Of a stretch of 64,000 nucleotides of DNA, positions 45,409-54,804 are shown one piece after another. The first letter of the stretch is position 1. Each line of letters opens with the position of its first letter. Source of the DNA: an uncultured Clostridia bacterium (GTDB lineage: Bacteria > Bacillota > Clostridia > UBA1381); assembly GCA_944392335.1 (NCBI GenBank), contig CALXWJ010000092.1, positions 27,769-91,768 of the forward strand, given 5' to 3'. Under the pieces are notes generated by a model. It saw nothing but the letters and a program-made list of their open reading frames with translations. It was not told the DNA's origin and did not search any database. Position numbers and translations under genes: made by a program.

Positions 45409-46269
45409 TCAAATTCTGTGTTTTTGACGATAGGCTTTTGGAGAAATATTACAATATTCTTTAAATATGCTTGAAAAATAATTTGTTTGTGAAAAACCGA
45501 CTTTTTCGGCGATCTCACATATATTTATGTCGGTAGTTTTTAAAAGCTCTTTTGCTTTGTTTATTCTGATTTCATTTATATATCTGCTGATACTTTTATT
45601 GGTTGTTTTTTTGAAAATATGGTTTATATACGATTCGCTGCAGTAACAGTGTTTTGAAATGTCATGAACCGTTATTTTTTTTGAATAATTTAACATTATA
45701 TAAGCAACTATTTCGGAATATATGTTCTTTTTAAAACCTTTGTCATTGCGGTTGTCATATTCACTCATCAGCTCTGCCAATTTATCCGCGGCAATCTTAA
45801 ATAAACATTTAATTTCTCTAACGCTTAAATCCGGCTTTGAAAGCTTTTTCAAAAATTTGCTCATTTTATTTGAATCAATATTATATAAAAATGTATTTTT
45901 TTTCACTCGCCTCATACTTTTATTATAATCCGAACAAAATCCGCCTATACATATAAAACCATAAACATTATCGCCGTTTTTGATGGGGACGATGAACTCT
46001 TCTAACCCGCAGTAACTCATTCCGAAAAAGACTTCGGACGAGCATTTTTTTAATACAATATTTTGTTGTTTCTGACAGCGTTCATTCATATCGTAATTTG
46101 ATTTCACATAACTGCAAAATCTGCTGCAATGTGTATTAAATCTGCCTATTTCAGCGTTATATTCATAAAAAAAGCCTTTGCAGTAGATCGTATGAAAGGA
46201 TATTGTCACATTAAATTTTTGTTCAGCAAATTCAAAAAATTCTATTATATCGGTTATATTTGTACTCAT
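45409..46269 (-). CDS. AraC regulator with PocR sensory domain
   Basis: The protein has 286 residues. Residues 1-160 form a PocR-like domain with conserved cysteines (HCSRFCSYVK, CQKQ, SYCGLEEFIVPI, GFICIGGFC). The C-terminus is an AraC helix-turn-helix pair (VHDISKHCYCSESYINHIF, ICEIAEKVGFSQTNYFSSIF). PocR domains sense small carbon compounds in Bacteroidota and Bacillota. The ATG at 46269 follows AAGGTGA. It is divergent from the FAD oxidoreductase, its likely target. Confidence 0.88.
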   Translation of the reverse strand: MSTNITDIIEFFEFAEQKFNVTISFHTIYCKGFFYEYNAEIGRFNTHCSRFCSYVKSNYDMNERCQKQQNIVLKKCSSEVFFGMSYCGLEEFIVPIKNGDNVYGFICIGGFCSDYNKSMRRVKKNTFLYNIDSNKMSKFLKKLSKPDLSVREIKCLFKIAADKLAELMSEYDNRNDKGFKKNIYSEIVAYIMLNYSKKITVHDISKHCYCSESYINHIFKKTTNKSISRYINEIRINKAKELLKTTDINICEIAEKVGFSQTNYFSSIFKEYCNISPKAYRQKHRI

Positions 46270-46314
46270 AACATCACCTTGCAGTATTTTATACTTTTTT
46301 TGCATGATTTTATA

Positions 46315-46353
46315 TTGATTAATTTATTGTTTATGCTATAATGATAGCATAAA
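46315..46353 (+). promoter_or_regulatory. FAD oxidoreductase promoter inside a perfect palindrome
   Basis: TTGATT (46315-46320), 16 bases, TATAAT (46337-46342). TTTATGCTAT (46330-46339) and ATAGCATAAA (46344-46353) form a perfect 10-bp inverted repeat that covers the -10, as a repressor operator would. Confidence 0.65.
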
Positions 46354-46380
46354 TTTTAAATAATGTAAAGGGTGATCAAT

Positions 46381-48069
46381 ATGAAAAACATAGAATATTC
46401 TGCACAATTTTGTGTAGTCGGCGGAGGTCTTGCGGGATTGTGCGCGGCAATTGCGGCGGCACGGCATGGAATTAAAACTGTTTTGATCCATGACAGAAGC
46501 GTTCTCGGCGGAAATTCCTCAAGCGAGATCAGAATGTGGGTATGCGGAGCCCACGGCGATGATAACAGGGAAACAGGTATTATTGAAGAAATTGAACTTG
46601 AAAACTTTTATCAGAATCCCGCACACAAATATTCTATTTGGGACAGTGTCCTGTATGAAAAAGCAATTCTTGAACCCAATCTGAAGCTAATATTAAACTG
46701 TACCTGTTTAAAGGCTGAAACCATAGATAATAAAATTGTCAGCGTGACAGGATGGCAGTTAAACTCACAGACCTATTACACCGTCACCGCGGACTATTTT
46801 GCCGACTGTTCTGGAGATTCAATTCTCGCGCCTTTAACCGGAGCTGAATATATGTACGGCAGAGAATCAAAATCGGAATATAACGAAACGATCCCTCCCG
46901 ATGTTGCCGACAAAAAAACAATGGGTATGAGCTGTCTTTTTCAGATAAGGGAAACAGATCATAAGACTACCTTTGTTCCTCCGTCATGGGCTTATACATA
47001 TGAAACAGATGAAGAATTACCAATGGCGTCTCATAAAAAAGACAGTAATTTCTGGTGGATTGAACTGGGCGGGACAAAGGACTGCATACATGACACAGAC
47101 GAATGCCGTGATGAGCTTTTAAAAATAGTGTACGGCGTATGGGATCATATGAAGAACAAGGGCGATCACGGTGTTGACAACTGGGAGCTTGAATGGATAG
47201 GCTTTTTACCGGGCAAAAGAGAAAGCCGCCGTTATAAAGGCGCTCATGTGATCACTCAGAATGATGTGGAAGCAGGCGGTAAATTTGATGACGTTATTGC
47301 ATATGCAGGCTGGACAATGGACGATCATTTCCCCGAGGGCTTTTACTACAGAGGCGGTCATCCTACAATATATCATCCCGCGCCGTCACCCTGGGGAATA
47401 GGATTTAAAAGTCTTTATTCACGCAACATAAAAAATTTACTATTCGCCGGAAGGAATATAAGCGTTACCCACGCCGCGTTAAGCTCATGCCGTGTTATGG
47501 CGACCTGCGCGCTTTTGGGGCAGGCAGTGGGAACAGCCGTTGCAGTGATGGAGGAGGATAACTCCACTCCCGAAACAATTGATTCAAACAAACTCCAGAA
47601 CTATCTGATGGACGACGACTGCTATATCCCGGGTAAACAAAGAAAAGTATCTGCTTTGTCAAAAAAAGCAGTCTGCTCCGCTCCTATCGTTATGAACGGT
47701 ATTGAAAGAAGAAAAGAAAATATGTGGTCATCAAAAAAGTGCGAAACAATAGAATATACATTCGCCAAACCGGAATTTGTCAGCAAGGTAAGACTTGTAT
47801 TTGACAGCAATCTTAACAGGAATTATCATAATATGCCTTGTAATTATAAATTATATGAAAAAGATTTTGTTTTACCTGACACATTAATTAAAGAGTATAA
47901 AATAATAGTTACTGATGAAGCAGGCACTCAAAATATCATATCGGTGACCGATAATCATCAAAGATTTGTCATGCATGATATAGGTCAAGCTGCAGTGTCC
48001 GTTAAATTTGTTCCTATTAAAACTCACGGATGCAAAACCTTTAATCTGTTTGATTTTGAACTTATTTAA
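46381..48069 (+). CDS. FAD-dependent oxidoreductase
   Basis: The protein has 562 residues. The dinucleotide fold is FCVVGGGLAGLCAAIAAARHG, with VLGGNSSSEIRMWVCGAHG next, typical of the FAD_oxidored family (PF12831-like). LLFAGRNISVTHAALSSCRVM near 370 is the second FAD contact. The C-terminal 150 residues form a beta-rich domain (YTFAKPEFVSKVRLVFDS) resembling a discoidin-like module. Substrate unknown; relatives often sit in sugar or glycan loci. The ATG at 46381 is 5 bases from AAAGGGTGA. The divergent PocR-AraC gene suggests substrate induction. Confidence 0.86.
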   Translation: MKNIEYSAQFCVVGGGLAGLCAAIAAARHGIKTVLIHDRSVLGGNSSSEIRMWVCGAHGDDNRETGIIEEIELENFYQNPAHKYSIWDSVLYEKAILEPNLKLILNCTCLKAETIDNKIVSVTGWQLNSQTYYTVTADYFADCSGDSILAPLTGAEYMYGRESKSEYNETIPPDVADKKTMGMSCLFQIRETDHKTTFVPPSWAYTYETDEELPMASHKKDSNFWWIELGGTKDCIHDTDECRDELLKIVYGVWDHMKNKGDHGVDNWELEWIGFLPGKRESRRYKGAHVITQNDVEAGGKFDDVIAYAGWTMDDHFPEGFYYRGGHPTIYHPAPSPWGIGFKSLYSRNIKNLLFAGRNISVTHAALSSCRVMATCALLGQAVGTAVAVMEEDNSTPETIDSNKLQNYLMDDDCYIPGKQRKVSALSKKAVCSAPIVMNGIERRKENMWSSKKCETIEYTFAKPEFVSKVRLVFDSNLNRNYHNMPCNYKLYEKDFVLPDTLIKEYKIIVTDEAGTQNIISVTDNHQRFVMHDIGQAAVSVKFVPIKTHGCKTFNLFDFELI

Positions 48070-48086
48070 ACAATATCTGTAAAATA

Positions 48087-48158
48087 TTCAATAAGAACCT
48101 GCCCCTTTGGTTCAATTGGCCGGGAAACCTCCTGCCGTACCAAAGGGGATCATTTTTT
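48087..48158 (-). repeat. Dispersed hairpin repeat, copy H (degenerate), acting as terminator
   Basis: It begins (plus strand) ATTCAATAAGAACCTGCCCC like the family. CCCCTTTGG (48102-48110) pairs with CCAAAGGGG (48140-48148), followed by ATCATTTTTT. It probably terminates the FAD oxidoreductase transcript. Confidence 0.65.
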
Positions 48159-48300
48159 CAATAAGGGCTTGCCCCGTCTTGGGCGAGGACAAGAGCACAG
48201 GCTGTGCTTTACTGTAATCAGTGGGAGATCATACTCTCACTGATTACAAATATGGAATCCGCCGCCGATTACGGAGGGGGACAACATATGCGCAGTTATA
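48157..48300 (-). repeat. Dispersed hairpin repeat, copy I (complete)
   Basis: GGCTTGCCCC/GAGGACAAG, GTAATCAGTGGGAG/CTCTCACTGATTAC and CCGCCGCCGATTACGGAGG modules end in CGCAGTTATA. It is in tandem with copy H and begins 20 bp beyond the znuB stop. Confidence 0.9.
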
Positions 48301-48320
48301 GGTATTCTTTTATACCAATG

Positions 48321-49136
48321 CTATCTTTTTATAATTTTTCCGATCAGCAAAGACAATAAAAGCGCCGCTATGTTGACCGCTACTATACTCGCCCCGGTAG
48401 GCGTCGCATATACGTATGATATCGTTATGCCGATAAGAAAGCATATGACCGATAAAACAGCTGAAGATATGATCACTGGCTTAAAGGTCTTAAACAATCT
48501 CATCGATGTTATTGCCGGAAATATTATAAGGGATGAAATAAGCATCGCGCCCATCATCCTCATACCCACAACGATCACTACAGCAGTAAGGATCGCTATA
48601 AGCACATTAAAAAATCCCGTATTTGTACCGGTCGCACGGGCAAAAGCTTCATCAAAGGTAACGGCAAATATTTTGTTATAAAACAAAATAAATAATATAA
48701 GTACAATGGCCGATAAAACAATACTCAAAACCATATCCCCGTCGCTCATGGCAAGAATGCTGCCGAACAAATAATTGTTAAGGTCGGTATTGCCTTTTTG
48801 CGACACTGATATTATGATCACGCCCAATGCAAGCGCCCCGGTAGAAATTATCGCGATTGCTGAATCTCCCTTTATTTTACTGTTTTCGGTCAATCTCAGC
48901 AATAAAAATGCCGCCGCAATAACAATCGGGATGGTGATCTCAAGCGGCGAAAGACCAAAGGCGGAGGCAATTGCCAATGCTCCAAAGCCAACATGAGATA
49001 AACCGTCTCCGATCATGGACAGTTTTCGCAATACAAGACACACTCCCAGCAGCGCCGCACACAAGGAAACCAATACTCCCACAACTACCGCTCTCATCAT
49101 AAACGGATAAGACATCATCAAAGAAAAAATATTCAT
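48321..49136 (-). CDS. znuB: Zinc ABC transporter permease
   Basis: The protein has 271 residues with about eight membrane helices of the ABC-3 family (VGVLVSLCAALLGVCLVLRK, SMIGDGLSHVGFGALA, MRMMGAMLISSLIIFPA). It forms the membrane channel for zinc or manganese. It overlaps znuC by 4 bases. Zinc is favoured because the operon begins with a Fur-family gene and the binding protein is His-rich. Confidence 0.92.
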   Translation of the reverse strand: MNIFSLMMSYPFMMRAVVVGVLVSLCAALLGVCLVLRKLSMIGDGLSHVGFGALAIASAFGLSPLEITIPIVIAAAFLLLRLTENSKIKGDSAIAIISTGALALGVIIISVSQKGNTDLNNYLFGSILAMSDGDMVLSIVLSAIVLILFILFYNKIFAVTFDEAFARATGTNTGFFNVLIAILTAVVIVVGMRMMGAMLISSLIIFPAITSMRLFKTFKPVIISSAVLSVICFLIGITISYVYATPTGASIVAVNIAALLLSLLIGKIIKR

Positions 49137-49849
49137 AGATTATCGCCTCCGTCTAAAGTAAGGAATTTTTTTGAAAAATCTCCGGTAATATATTCCTTCA
49201 CCGTTCCGTAAAACATATCATCGTGATCAAGATGCAAAATATGCGTAGCATTTTTTATTGCCCCGTTTACATCATGAGATACCATTATAACAGACAAATT
49301 ATATTTTTTATTCAATATCTTGATAAAATCATACAATTCATTTGTGACCACCGGATCAAGACCCGCCACCGGTTCATCAAGAACGATGAGTTTTTCCGCA
49401 GCACATAATGCTCTTGCAAGAAGTACCCTCTGCTGCTGACCCCCGGACAAATCCTGATAACATTTGCCGGCAAGCTCCGATATTCCCAGAAGCTCCATAT
49501 TTTTTCTTACGGCTTCCTTTTGTGACTTTTTAAAAAAAGGTAATATCCCGCATTTATTAAGACATCCCGAAGTGATGACCTCTTTTACCGAAGCCGGGAA
49601 ATCCCTTTGAATTTCCGACTGCTGCGGAAGATATCCTATTTCATTCCTGACAAGCCCGTCGCCATAGATTATTTTTCCGCTTACAGGTTTTAGTAAGCCC
49701 AATATCCCCTTCATCAAAGTACTTTTTCCCGCTCCGTTTTCTCCCAATATACAAAGATAATCTCCGGAAAATACCGAAAACGACAAATTACTGATCACAG
49801 GTTTTGAATCATAAGAAAGAGTAACATTGTCACAGGTTACCAATGCCAT
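49133..49849 (-). CDS. znuC: Zinc ABC transporter ATP-binding protein
   Basis: The protein has 238 residues. Walker A is GENGAGKSTL, signature LSGGQQQRVLLARAL, Walker B KLIVLDEPVAGLD, and the switch His is in VIMVSHDV. The start overlaps the znuA stop (TGATG). It energises import through ZnuB. Confidence 0.94.
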   Translation of the reverse strand: MALVTCDNVTLSYDSKPVISNLSFSVFSGDYLCILGENGAGKSTLMKGILGLLKPVSGKIIYGDGLVRNEIGYLPQQSEIQRDFPASVKEVITSGCLNKCGILPFFKKSQKEAVRKNMELLGISELAGKCYQDLSGGQQQRVLLARALCAAEKLIVLDEPVAGLDPVVTNELYDFIKILNKKYNLSVIMVSHDVNGAIKNATHILHLDHDDMFYGTVKEYITGDFSKKFLTLDGGDNL

Positions 49850-50781
49850 CAGTTAAGCGCCTCCCTCAAGGCTTCGGCATTATTGTTCATAAGATCAATA
49901 TAAGTAATGCCGGAGTCAAATTCTTCTTTCGTTACATTATGACATGAATGTAAAAGCATTGTTTTGGCGCCCGTCTCCTCAGAAACGGTATCCGCAAGCT
50001 TATGATTTGAAAATTCTATATAAAACACAACGGGGATCTGTTCTTTGCGTACTTTATCGATCAAAAAGGCTACCGTTGCTATATCAGGCTCTGTTTCTTC
50101 CGCACAGCCCGGAAACGCCGCGTAATATTTTAAACCGTATTCCTTGGCAAAATACAGAAAAGGGAACCTGTCTGCAAATATAACGGTATTCCTTTTTGCG
50201 GAATTTACGATATTTTCAAATTTAATATCCAATTCATTAAGCTGTTTTATATATTCATCCGTATTCTCTTTGTATAAAGCGGAATTGCTATTATCTATCT
50301 CACAAAGTGTGTCAGAGATCGCCTCAGTGATCAAAACGGCATTTTTCGGCGACGTCCAAGCATGCTCATCATATTCCGATTCACCGTGATCATGCTCCTC
50401 TGTCTGCATCCCCTCCGGAATTTCCTCCTTCATCGGACTGCAAACATCCATGAGCTTAATGATTTTCGTATTACCGGTATCTATTGTGTCTAATATATCA
50501 TCTATCCAGCTGTCCGACTCTCCTCCGGTATAAATAAACAGATCCGCATTCTGAATATTTATTATATCCTTTGGCGAAGGCTCAAAACTATGCGCGTCAC
50601 TTCCCGGCGGCAAAAGTAAATTTATATTTGCTTTTTCCCCCGCTATTTCTCTTGTAAAATCATATGACGGAAAAATAGTTGTTGTTACATTCAATTCATT
50701 ATTATCCGGCTGCTCAACATAAGAGCCGCATCCGGCAAGAAACAACACCGCCGCGCATAAAACATATTTGATTTTATTCAT
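49849..50781 (-). CDS. znuA: Zinc ABC transporter substrate-binding lipoprotein
   Basis: The protein has 310 residues. The lipobox is LAGC in FLAGCGSYVEQ (Cys near 18). The cluster A-I fold shows LLPPGSDAHSFEPSPKD (metal His), and a His/Asp/Glu-rich loop EEHDHGESEYDEHAW between the lobes is typical of zinc-binding members. It overlaps zur by 8 bases. Confidence 0.93.
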   Translation of the reverse strand: MNKIKYVLCAAVLFLAGCGSYVEQPDNNELNVTTTIFPSYDFTREIAGEKANINLLLPPGSDAHSFEPSPKDIINIQNADLFIYTGGESDSWIDDILDTIDTGNTKIIKLMDVCSPMKEEIPEGMQTEEHDHGESEYDEHAWTSPKNAVLITEAISDTLCEIDNSNSALYKENTDEYIKQLNELDIKFENIVNSAKRNTVIFADRFPFLYFAKEYGLKYYAAFPGCAEETEPDIATVAFLIDKVRKEQIPVVFYIEFSNHKLADTVSEETGAKTMLLHSCHNVTKEEFDSGITYIDLMNNNAEALREALN

Positions 50782-51187
50782 CGTCTTTCTCCTTATCTTT
50801 TTTACAGTCCGAGCAGGTCCCGTATAAAACGGTTTTCTTTATATCAAATGTAAAATTATGTTCTTTTGATATATGCTTTCTTATCTTTTCAAGCTGATGG
50901 CAGTCAAGATGTATCAATTTGCCGCAGGAGGTACATTTTAAATGAAAATGCTCACCGCAGTTTGTACCCTCTCCGCTGTATTGATACACCGTACTTTTCC
51001 CATCCTCACCGGTTAATTTTAAAAGCGTCCCGCTCTCTGCCATTTTGGATATCTGCCGATAGATCGTACTCCTCCCCGCCCCGTCCTCCGGGCAAAGCTG
51101 TGATATTATTTCATTTACAGTAAATTGAGAGGATATGTTTTTTTGAAAAAAATCTAAAAGCTGCCGCTGCTGTTTTGTCTTATACAT
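50774..51187 (-). CDS. zur: Fur family regulator, probably Zur
   Basis: The protein has 137 residues. The winged helix is GRSTIYRQISKMAESGTLLKL. Structural zinc is bound by CTSCGKLIHLDC-type pairs and the C-terminal CSDC. HFHLKC is the regulatory metal region. Placed first in a zinc transporter operon, it is most likely the zinc-responsive repressor Zur rather than Fur or PerR. No recognisable Bacillus-type Zur box was found upstream. Confidence 0.87.
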   Translation of the reverse strand: MYKTKQQRQLLDFFQKNISSQFTVNEIISQLCPEDGAGRSTIYRQISKMAESGTLLKLTGEDGKSTVYQYSGEGTNCGEHFHLKCTSCGKLIHLDCHQLEKIRKHISKEHNFTFDIKKTVLYGTCSDCKKDKEKDDE

Positions 51188-51205
51188 ATTTTATCAACTC
51201 CGTTT

Positions 51206-51346
51206 CTATAAGGGCATACCTCGTCACTAAAAGAGGTCAAAATACTCGATATCAACGCTGTAATCAATGGGATATCATACTCCCACACTGCTCACAGCTA
51301 TTTAGCCTGCCGCATACAAAGGCGGGGACAGCTTGTGCGCAGTTAC
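51206..51346 (-). repeat. Dispersed hairpin repeat, copy J
   Basis: The central part is GTAATCAATGGGATATCATACTCCCA and the third hairpin CTGCCGCATACAAAGGCGGGG; it ends GCGCAGTTACA. The sequence CTTGTCC module is lost. It lies between the 184-aa gene and zur. Confidence 0.75.
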
Positions 51347-51416
51347 ATCGGACGAACCTCCAAGAACCGCAGCATATATTTCTGTTCACCGCTTAAGCCC
51401 CATACTCTGTACCATG

Positions 51417-51971
51417 TTACTTCTTATTCACTATTTTGTCCAAATTATTCAAAATAAATTTTTGTGCCGTATCGCTGTACAACAGCCTCTCATAAGCCTC
51501 ACCCGATGAATTCACACTCTGAACAGCTGTTATGCCCAGTTTTTCTGACTGCTCGTTTACGACCTTTCTCGTTTTAACAGTCTCTTTCATCTGCACTATC
51601 TTCTCAACCGTTAAATAACCGTTCTCCGCAAGCCAGGATGTAATCATCGCTCCCGATATCCCTATCATATTTTTTTCGGTGACCGCGTTTATCCTTTTGG
51701 CAAAATCGTTTATACCTATAGGCTTCTTTGATATCTTCACCTCCATACACTGCCGAGGTGTTATCGCAAACGGTATTTTTTCATTGCTGAACGACCCGCC
51801 GTTTTCAATAAGCTTATCAAGTATCCCCGCAACATACGCGCAGCATTTTTGTATACGCTCCTGCGATACCGTATCATCAGGCGAAGCATATTCTCCCGTA
51901 AGCGGATTTATCCCCTCGGCCATAGACGCGATATAGTGCCGCGCATGTTTAAGTATTCTTAAGTTTTCCAT
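51417..51971 (-). CDS. Hypothetical protein (184 aa)
   Basis: No family is recognised. The start LRILKHARHYIASMAEGINPL and PDDTVSQERIQKCCAYVAGIL suggest a helical domain. A middle region resembles a winged-helix or MarR-like fold (NMIGISGAMITSWLAENGYL). The C-terminus is charged and helical. No signal or membrane segment is visible. It may bind DNA or nucleotides, but that is weak inference. It has a long leader containing repeat copy K and two palindromes. Confidence 0.6.
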   Translation of the reverse strand: MENLRILKHARHYIASMAEGINPLTGEYASPDDTVSQERIQKCCAYVAGILDKLIENGGSFSNEKIPFAITPRQCMEVKISKKPIGINDFAKRINAVTEKNMIGISGAMITSWLAENGYLTVEKIVQMKETVKTRKVVNEQSEKLGITAVQSVNSSGEAYERLLYSDTAQKFILNNLDKIVNKK

Positions 51972-52013
51972 TTATATTCCTCCGATCTGCATCGACTTCT
52001 GTGTTATTTGAAC

Positions 52014-52157
52014 TTCAATAAAGGCTTGCCCCGTCCTGGACGAAAACAAGAGTGCCGCTGTGCCGCGCTGTAACCAGCGGGAGACCATACTCTCTCACTG
52101 ATACATATATGTAATCCGCCGCCGATTACGGCGGGGGATATCTTTTCTTGGGTTATA
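52014..52157 (-). repeat. Dispersed hairpin repeat, copy K
   Basis: TTCAATAAAGGCTTGCCCCG opens it on the plus strand; CCGCCGCCGATTACGGCGG is intact; the central arms are GTAACCAGCGGGAG and CTCTCTCACTGATAC. It is in the predicted leader of the 184-aa gene. Confidence 0.85.
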
Positions 52158-52169
52158 TACAATAAAAAT

Positions 52170-52263
52170 ATTCTCATTCAATTTGAGAATACTCTCATAT
52201 TGTAACACCCGCAAAGAAAAAAGTCAATACAAAATTGAGAATTTTATCAAATTTGTATTGACT
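52170..52263 (-). promoter_or_regulatory. Promoter of the 184-aa gene with two inverted repeats
   Basis: On the minus strand TTGACT (52222-52227), 17 bases, TACAAT (52199-52204). ATTCTCA (52170-52176) and TGAGAAT (52184-52190) form a 21-bp palindrome just after the start site. AGTCAATACAAA (52222-52233) and TTTGTATTGACT (52252-52263) form another that holds a -35 on each strand; a further TGAGAAT lies between its arms. Confidence 0.55.
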
Positions 52264-52377
52264 CTTATTAAATTATCTGATAATGGCAAGGCGCAATCAC
52301 TCATTTTATGTCAAGAGAATATACCTATGCCACAAAATCAGAACAAAAACCGCCCTTAAAGTGTTGTCATATCCCAA

Positions 52378-54804
52378 TTATTTAATTATCTCATTATTTA
52401 TTTTTTCGGCATACCTTACCGTTTCCATTGCATCTGCCGCATATTTATCGGCATTTATCATTTGTGCATAGTCAGGCGTAAGCACAGCGCCGCCCACAAC
52501 CACTTTACACCACGGGGCCTTTTGCTTAATCAGTTTTACGGTTTGTTCCATAGCAGCAACGGTAGTTGTCATGAGCGCGCTCAATCCGCATAAAGGCGCT
52601 TTTGTTTCAACCACAGTATCCGCAATATCTTCTGGCGAAACATCTTTTCCCAGATCTATAACGTTAAAATCATAATTTTCAAGCAGCACTTTAACAATAT
52701 TCTTACCTATATCGTGTATGTCTCCCTTGACCGTCGCGATTACAAATGTACACTTTTTCTCAGTATTTGAATCGTCCGCGGCAAGAACGTCTTTTATGAC
52801 ATCAAATGACGCCTTTGCCGCCTCAGCGCTCATGAGCAGCTGAGGAAGATATACCTTTTTTTGTTCAAAGTCCTTTCCGACCGTGTCAAGCGCCGGAATG
52901 ATCTCTTTGTTTACAAGCTCCATCGGCTCAGTGTTTTTTAACAATTCATTTGTAATTTTTGCCGATTGTTCCTTTAATCCCTTAATTATCGATCCGGTAA
53001 GTGTATCTGCGCTTACAACCTGATGCTCATTTTTAAAATTATCCACAGAGATCTGCTTTGTCTGTAAAGACGAGGCAAATTTTATATACTTCCCGCAGTT
53101 GTCATCTCTGTTTGTAAGAGCCATATAGCTGTAATATACCTTCATCATTTCAGCGGAATACGGGTTCATTATAGCGGCGGATAACCCGTTTGCCAAAGCA
53201 AGTGCAAAGAAGGCCGACGTTATAAATTCACGCTCCGGCAATCCGAAAGATATGTTAGATACTCCCAAAGAGGTATTTACCTTATGTTCGTTTCTTATAA
53301 TATTCAATGTTTCAAGAGTTACCAATGCAGATCTTGTATCCGAGCTTATTGTCATTGCCAGCGGATCTACAATGATATCCTTTTTTGATATTCCGTATTG
53401 TTCCGCCGTTTTATAAATTTTTTGCGCGATCGCCACTCTTCCCTCCGCCGTGTCCGGAATACCGAACTCATCCAGAGTAAGGGCAACAACTACCCCTCCG
53501 TATTTTTTCACAAGAGGAAATATCCCTTCCATGCTTTCCTTTTTGCCGTTTACCGAATTGACCATTGGCTTTCCGTTATATAAACGCATGGCGGCCTCCA
53601 TTGTCTTAATATCCGAGGTGTCTATCTGCAGCGGCAAATTACATATCTCCTGTAATTGCACAACTGCTTCACACATCGTTTTCACTTCATCGATCCCCGG
53701 CAGACCGACATTTACATCAAGAATATCCGCTCCCTTTTCCTGCTGATCGATCCCTTCATTTAATATGTAATCAAAATCTTTATTCATTAATGCTTCTTTA
53801 AATCTTTTTTTACCCGTAGGATTTATTCTTTCTCCTATAAGGATCGGCCTGTCACCTATTTCAACGGCATGCGTATGAGAAGAAACCATGGTATAATTTT
53901 TCTCTTTGATATCCTTTGGCTTAATATTTTTCGTAACGTCGACCAGTTGTTTTATATATTCGGGAGTCGTACCGCAGCATCCGCCTATTATTCTTGCCCC
54001 ATCCTGAACCAGGTCGCACATTGCAGAACAAAATTCATCACACGAAAAACCGTATACGGTTTTTCCGTCAATAACTTCCGGCAGTCCCGCATTGGGATTT
54101 GCTATTATCGGCAAAGATGAATATTTGGAATAAATTTTAATAATATCCCTCAAAAGATCGGGGCCGAGACTGCAATTAACACCTATTGCATCGGCTCCCA
54201 ACCCTTCCAGCATTGCGATCATCGCCTTTGGATCTGCACCGGTCATCAATTTTTGAGTTTTGTCATATGCATTGGTAACAAATACAGGCAGATCACTGTT
54301 TTCCTTGCAGGCAAGAACAGCGGCTTTTGTTTCGTAACTGTCATTCATTGTTTCAACAAGTATCAGATCCACTCCGCCCTTTACCGCGGCACGGACCTGT
54401 TTTGCAAACAATTCAACGGCGTCCTCAAACTCAAGATCTCCGAACGGTTTTAATAGCCGTCCCGTAGGTCCCATATCAAATGCCGTAAATACTCCCTCCT
54501 GTCTGCCTGAAAGACTAACTGCCGATTTGACATTCTCTATTGCCTTCTCTATTACTCGCGCATAACTATATGTACTATTATCGTCAAACTTTAATGGATT
54601 TGCACCGAATGTATTTGTTTTAATAATATTTGCTCCCGCATCAATATACGATTTATGAAGCTCTATTATACAGTCTGTATGAGTAAAATTCCACAATTCC
54701 GGAAGTTCTCCCGGCATTAATCCCATATTTTGCAGCGATGTTCCGGTTCCTCCGTCAAAGTATACAAGCCCGCTTTTTATAAAATCCGTAATTTTCATCT
54801 TCAC
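52378..54804 (-). CDS. metH: Cobalamin-dependent methionine synthase, short form
   Basis: The protein has 808 residues. The homocysteine-binding domain covers about 1-290 (zinc Cys in GVNCSLGPD and GGCCGTTPEY), the pterin (methyltetrahydrofolate) domain about 313-570 (ILIGERINPTGKKRFKEAL), the B12 cap about 590-670, and the Rossmann B12 domain 680-808 with the axial His in DIHDIGKNIVK. The C-terminal AdoMet reactivation domain of E. coli MetH is missing, as in many anaerobes. A separate reactivase is expected elsewhere. The leader is too short for a riboswitch. Confidence 0.94.
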   Translation of the reverse strand: MKMKITDFIKSGLVYFDGGTGTSLQNMGLMPGELPELWNFTHTDCIIELHKSYIDAGANIIKTNTFGANPLKFDDNSTYSYARVIEKAIENVKSAVSLSGRQEGVFTAFDMGPTGRLLKPFGDLEFEDAVELFAKQVRAAVKGGVDLILVETMNDSYETKAAVLACKENSDLPVFVTNAYDKTQKLMTGADPKAMIAMLEGLGADAIGVNCSLGPDLLRDIIKIYSKYSSLPIIANPNAGLPEVIDGKTVYGFSCDEFCSAMCDLVQDGARIIGGCCGTTPEYIKQLVDVTKNIKPKDIKEKNYTMVSSHTHAVEIGDRPILIGERINPTGKKRFKEALMNKDFDYILNEGIDQQEKGADILDVNVGLPGIDEVKTMCEAVVQLQEICNLPLQIDTSDIKTMEAAMRLYNGKPMVNSVNGKKESMEGIFPLVKKYGGVVVALTLDEFGIPDTAEGRVAIAQKIYKTAEQYGISKKDIIVDPLAMTISSDTRSALVTLETLNIIRNEHKVNTSLGVSNISFGLPEREFITSAFFALALANGLSAAIMNPYSAEMMKVYYSYMALTNRDDNCGKYIKFASSLQTKQISVDNFKNEHQVVSADTLTGSIIKGLKEQSAKITNELLKNTEPMELVNKEIIPALDTVGKDFEQKKVYLPQLLMSAEAAKASFDVIKDVLAADDSNTEKKCTFVIATVKGDIHDIGKNIVKVLLENYDFNVIDLGKDVSPEDIADTVVETKAPLCGLSALMTTTVAAMEQTVKLIKQKAPWCKVVVGGAVLTPDYAQMINADKYAADAMETVRYAEKINNEIIK

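Noticed and set aside
52283..52471. 62-codon plus-strand frame at the metH 3' end
   Set aside because: Mostly the complement of metH coding sequence; no recognisable protein features.
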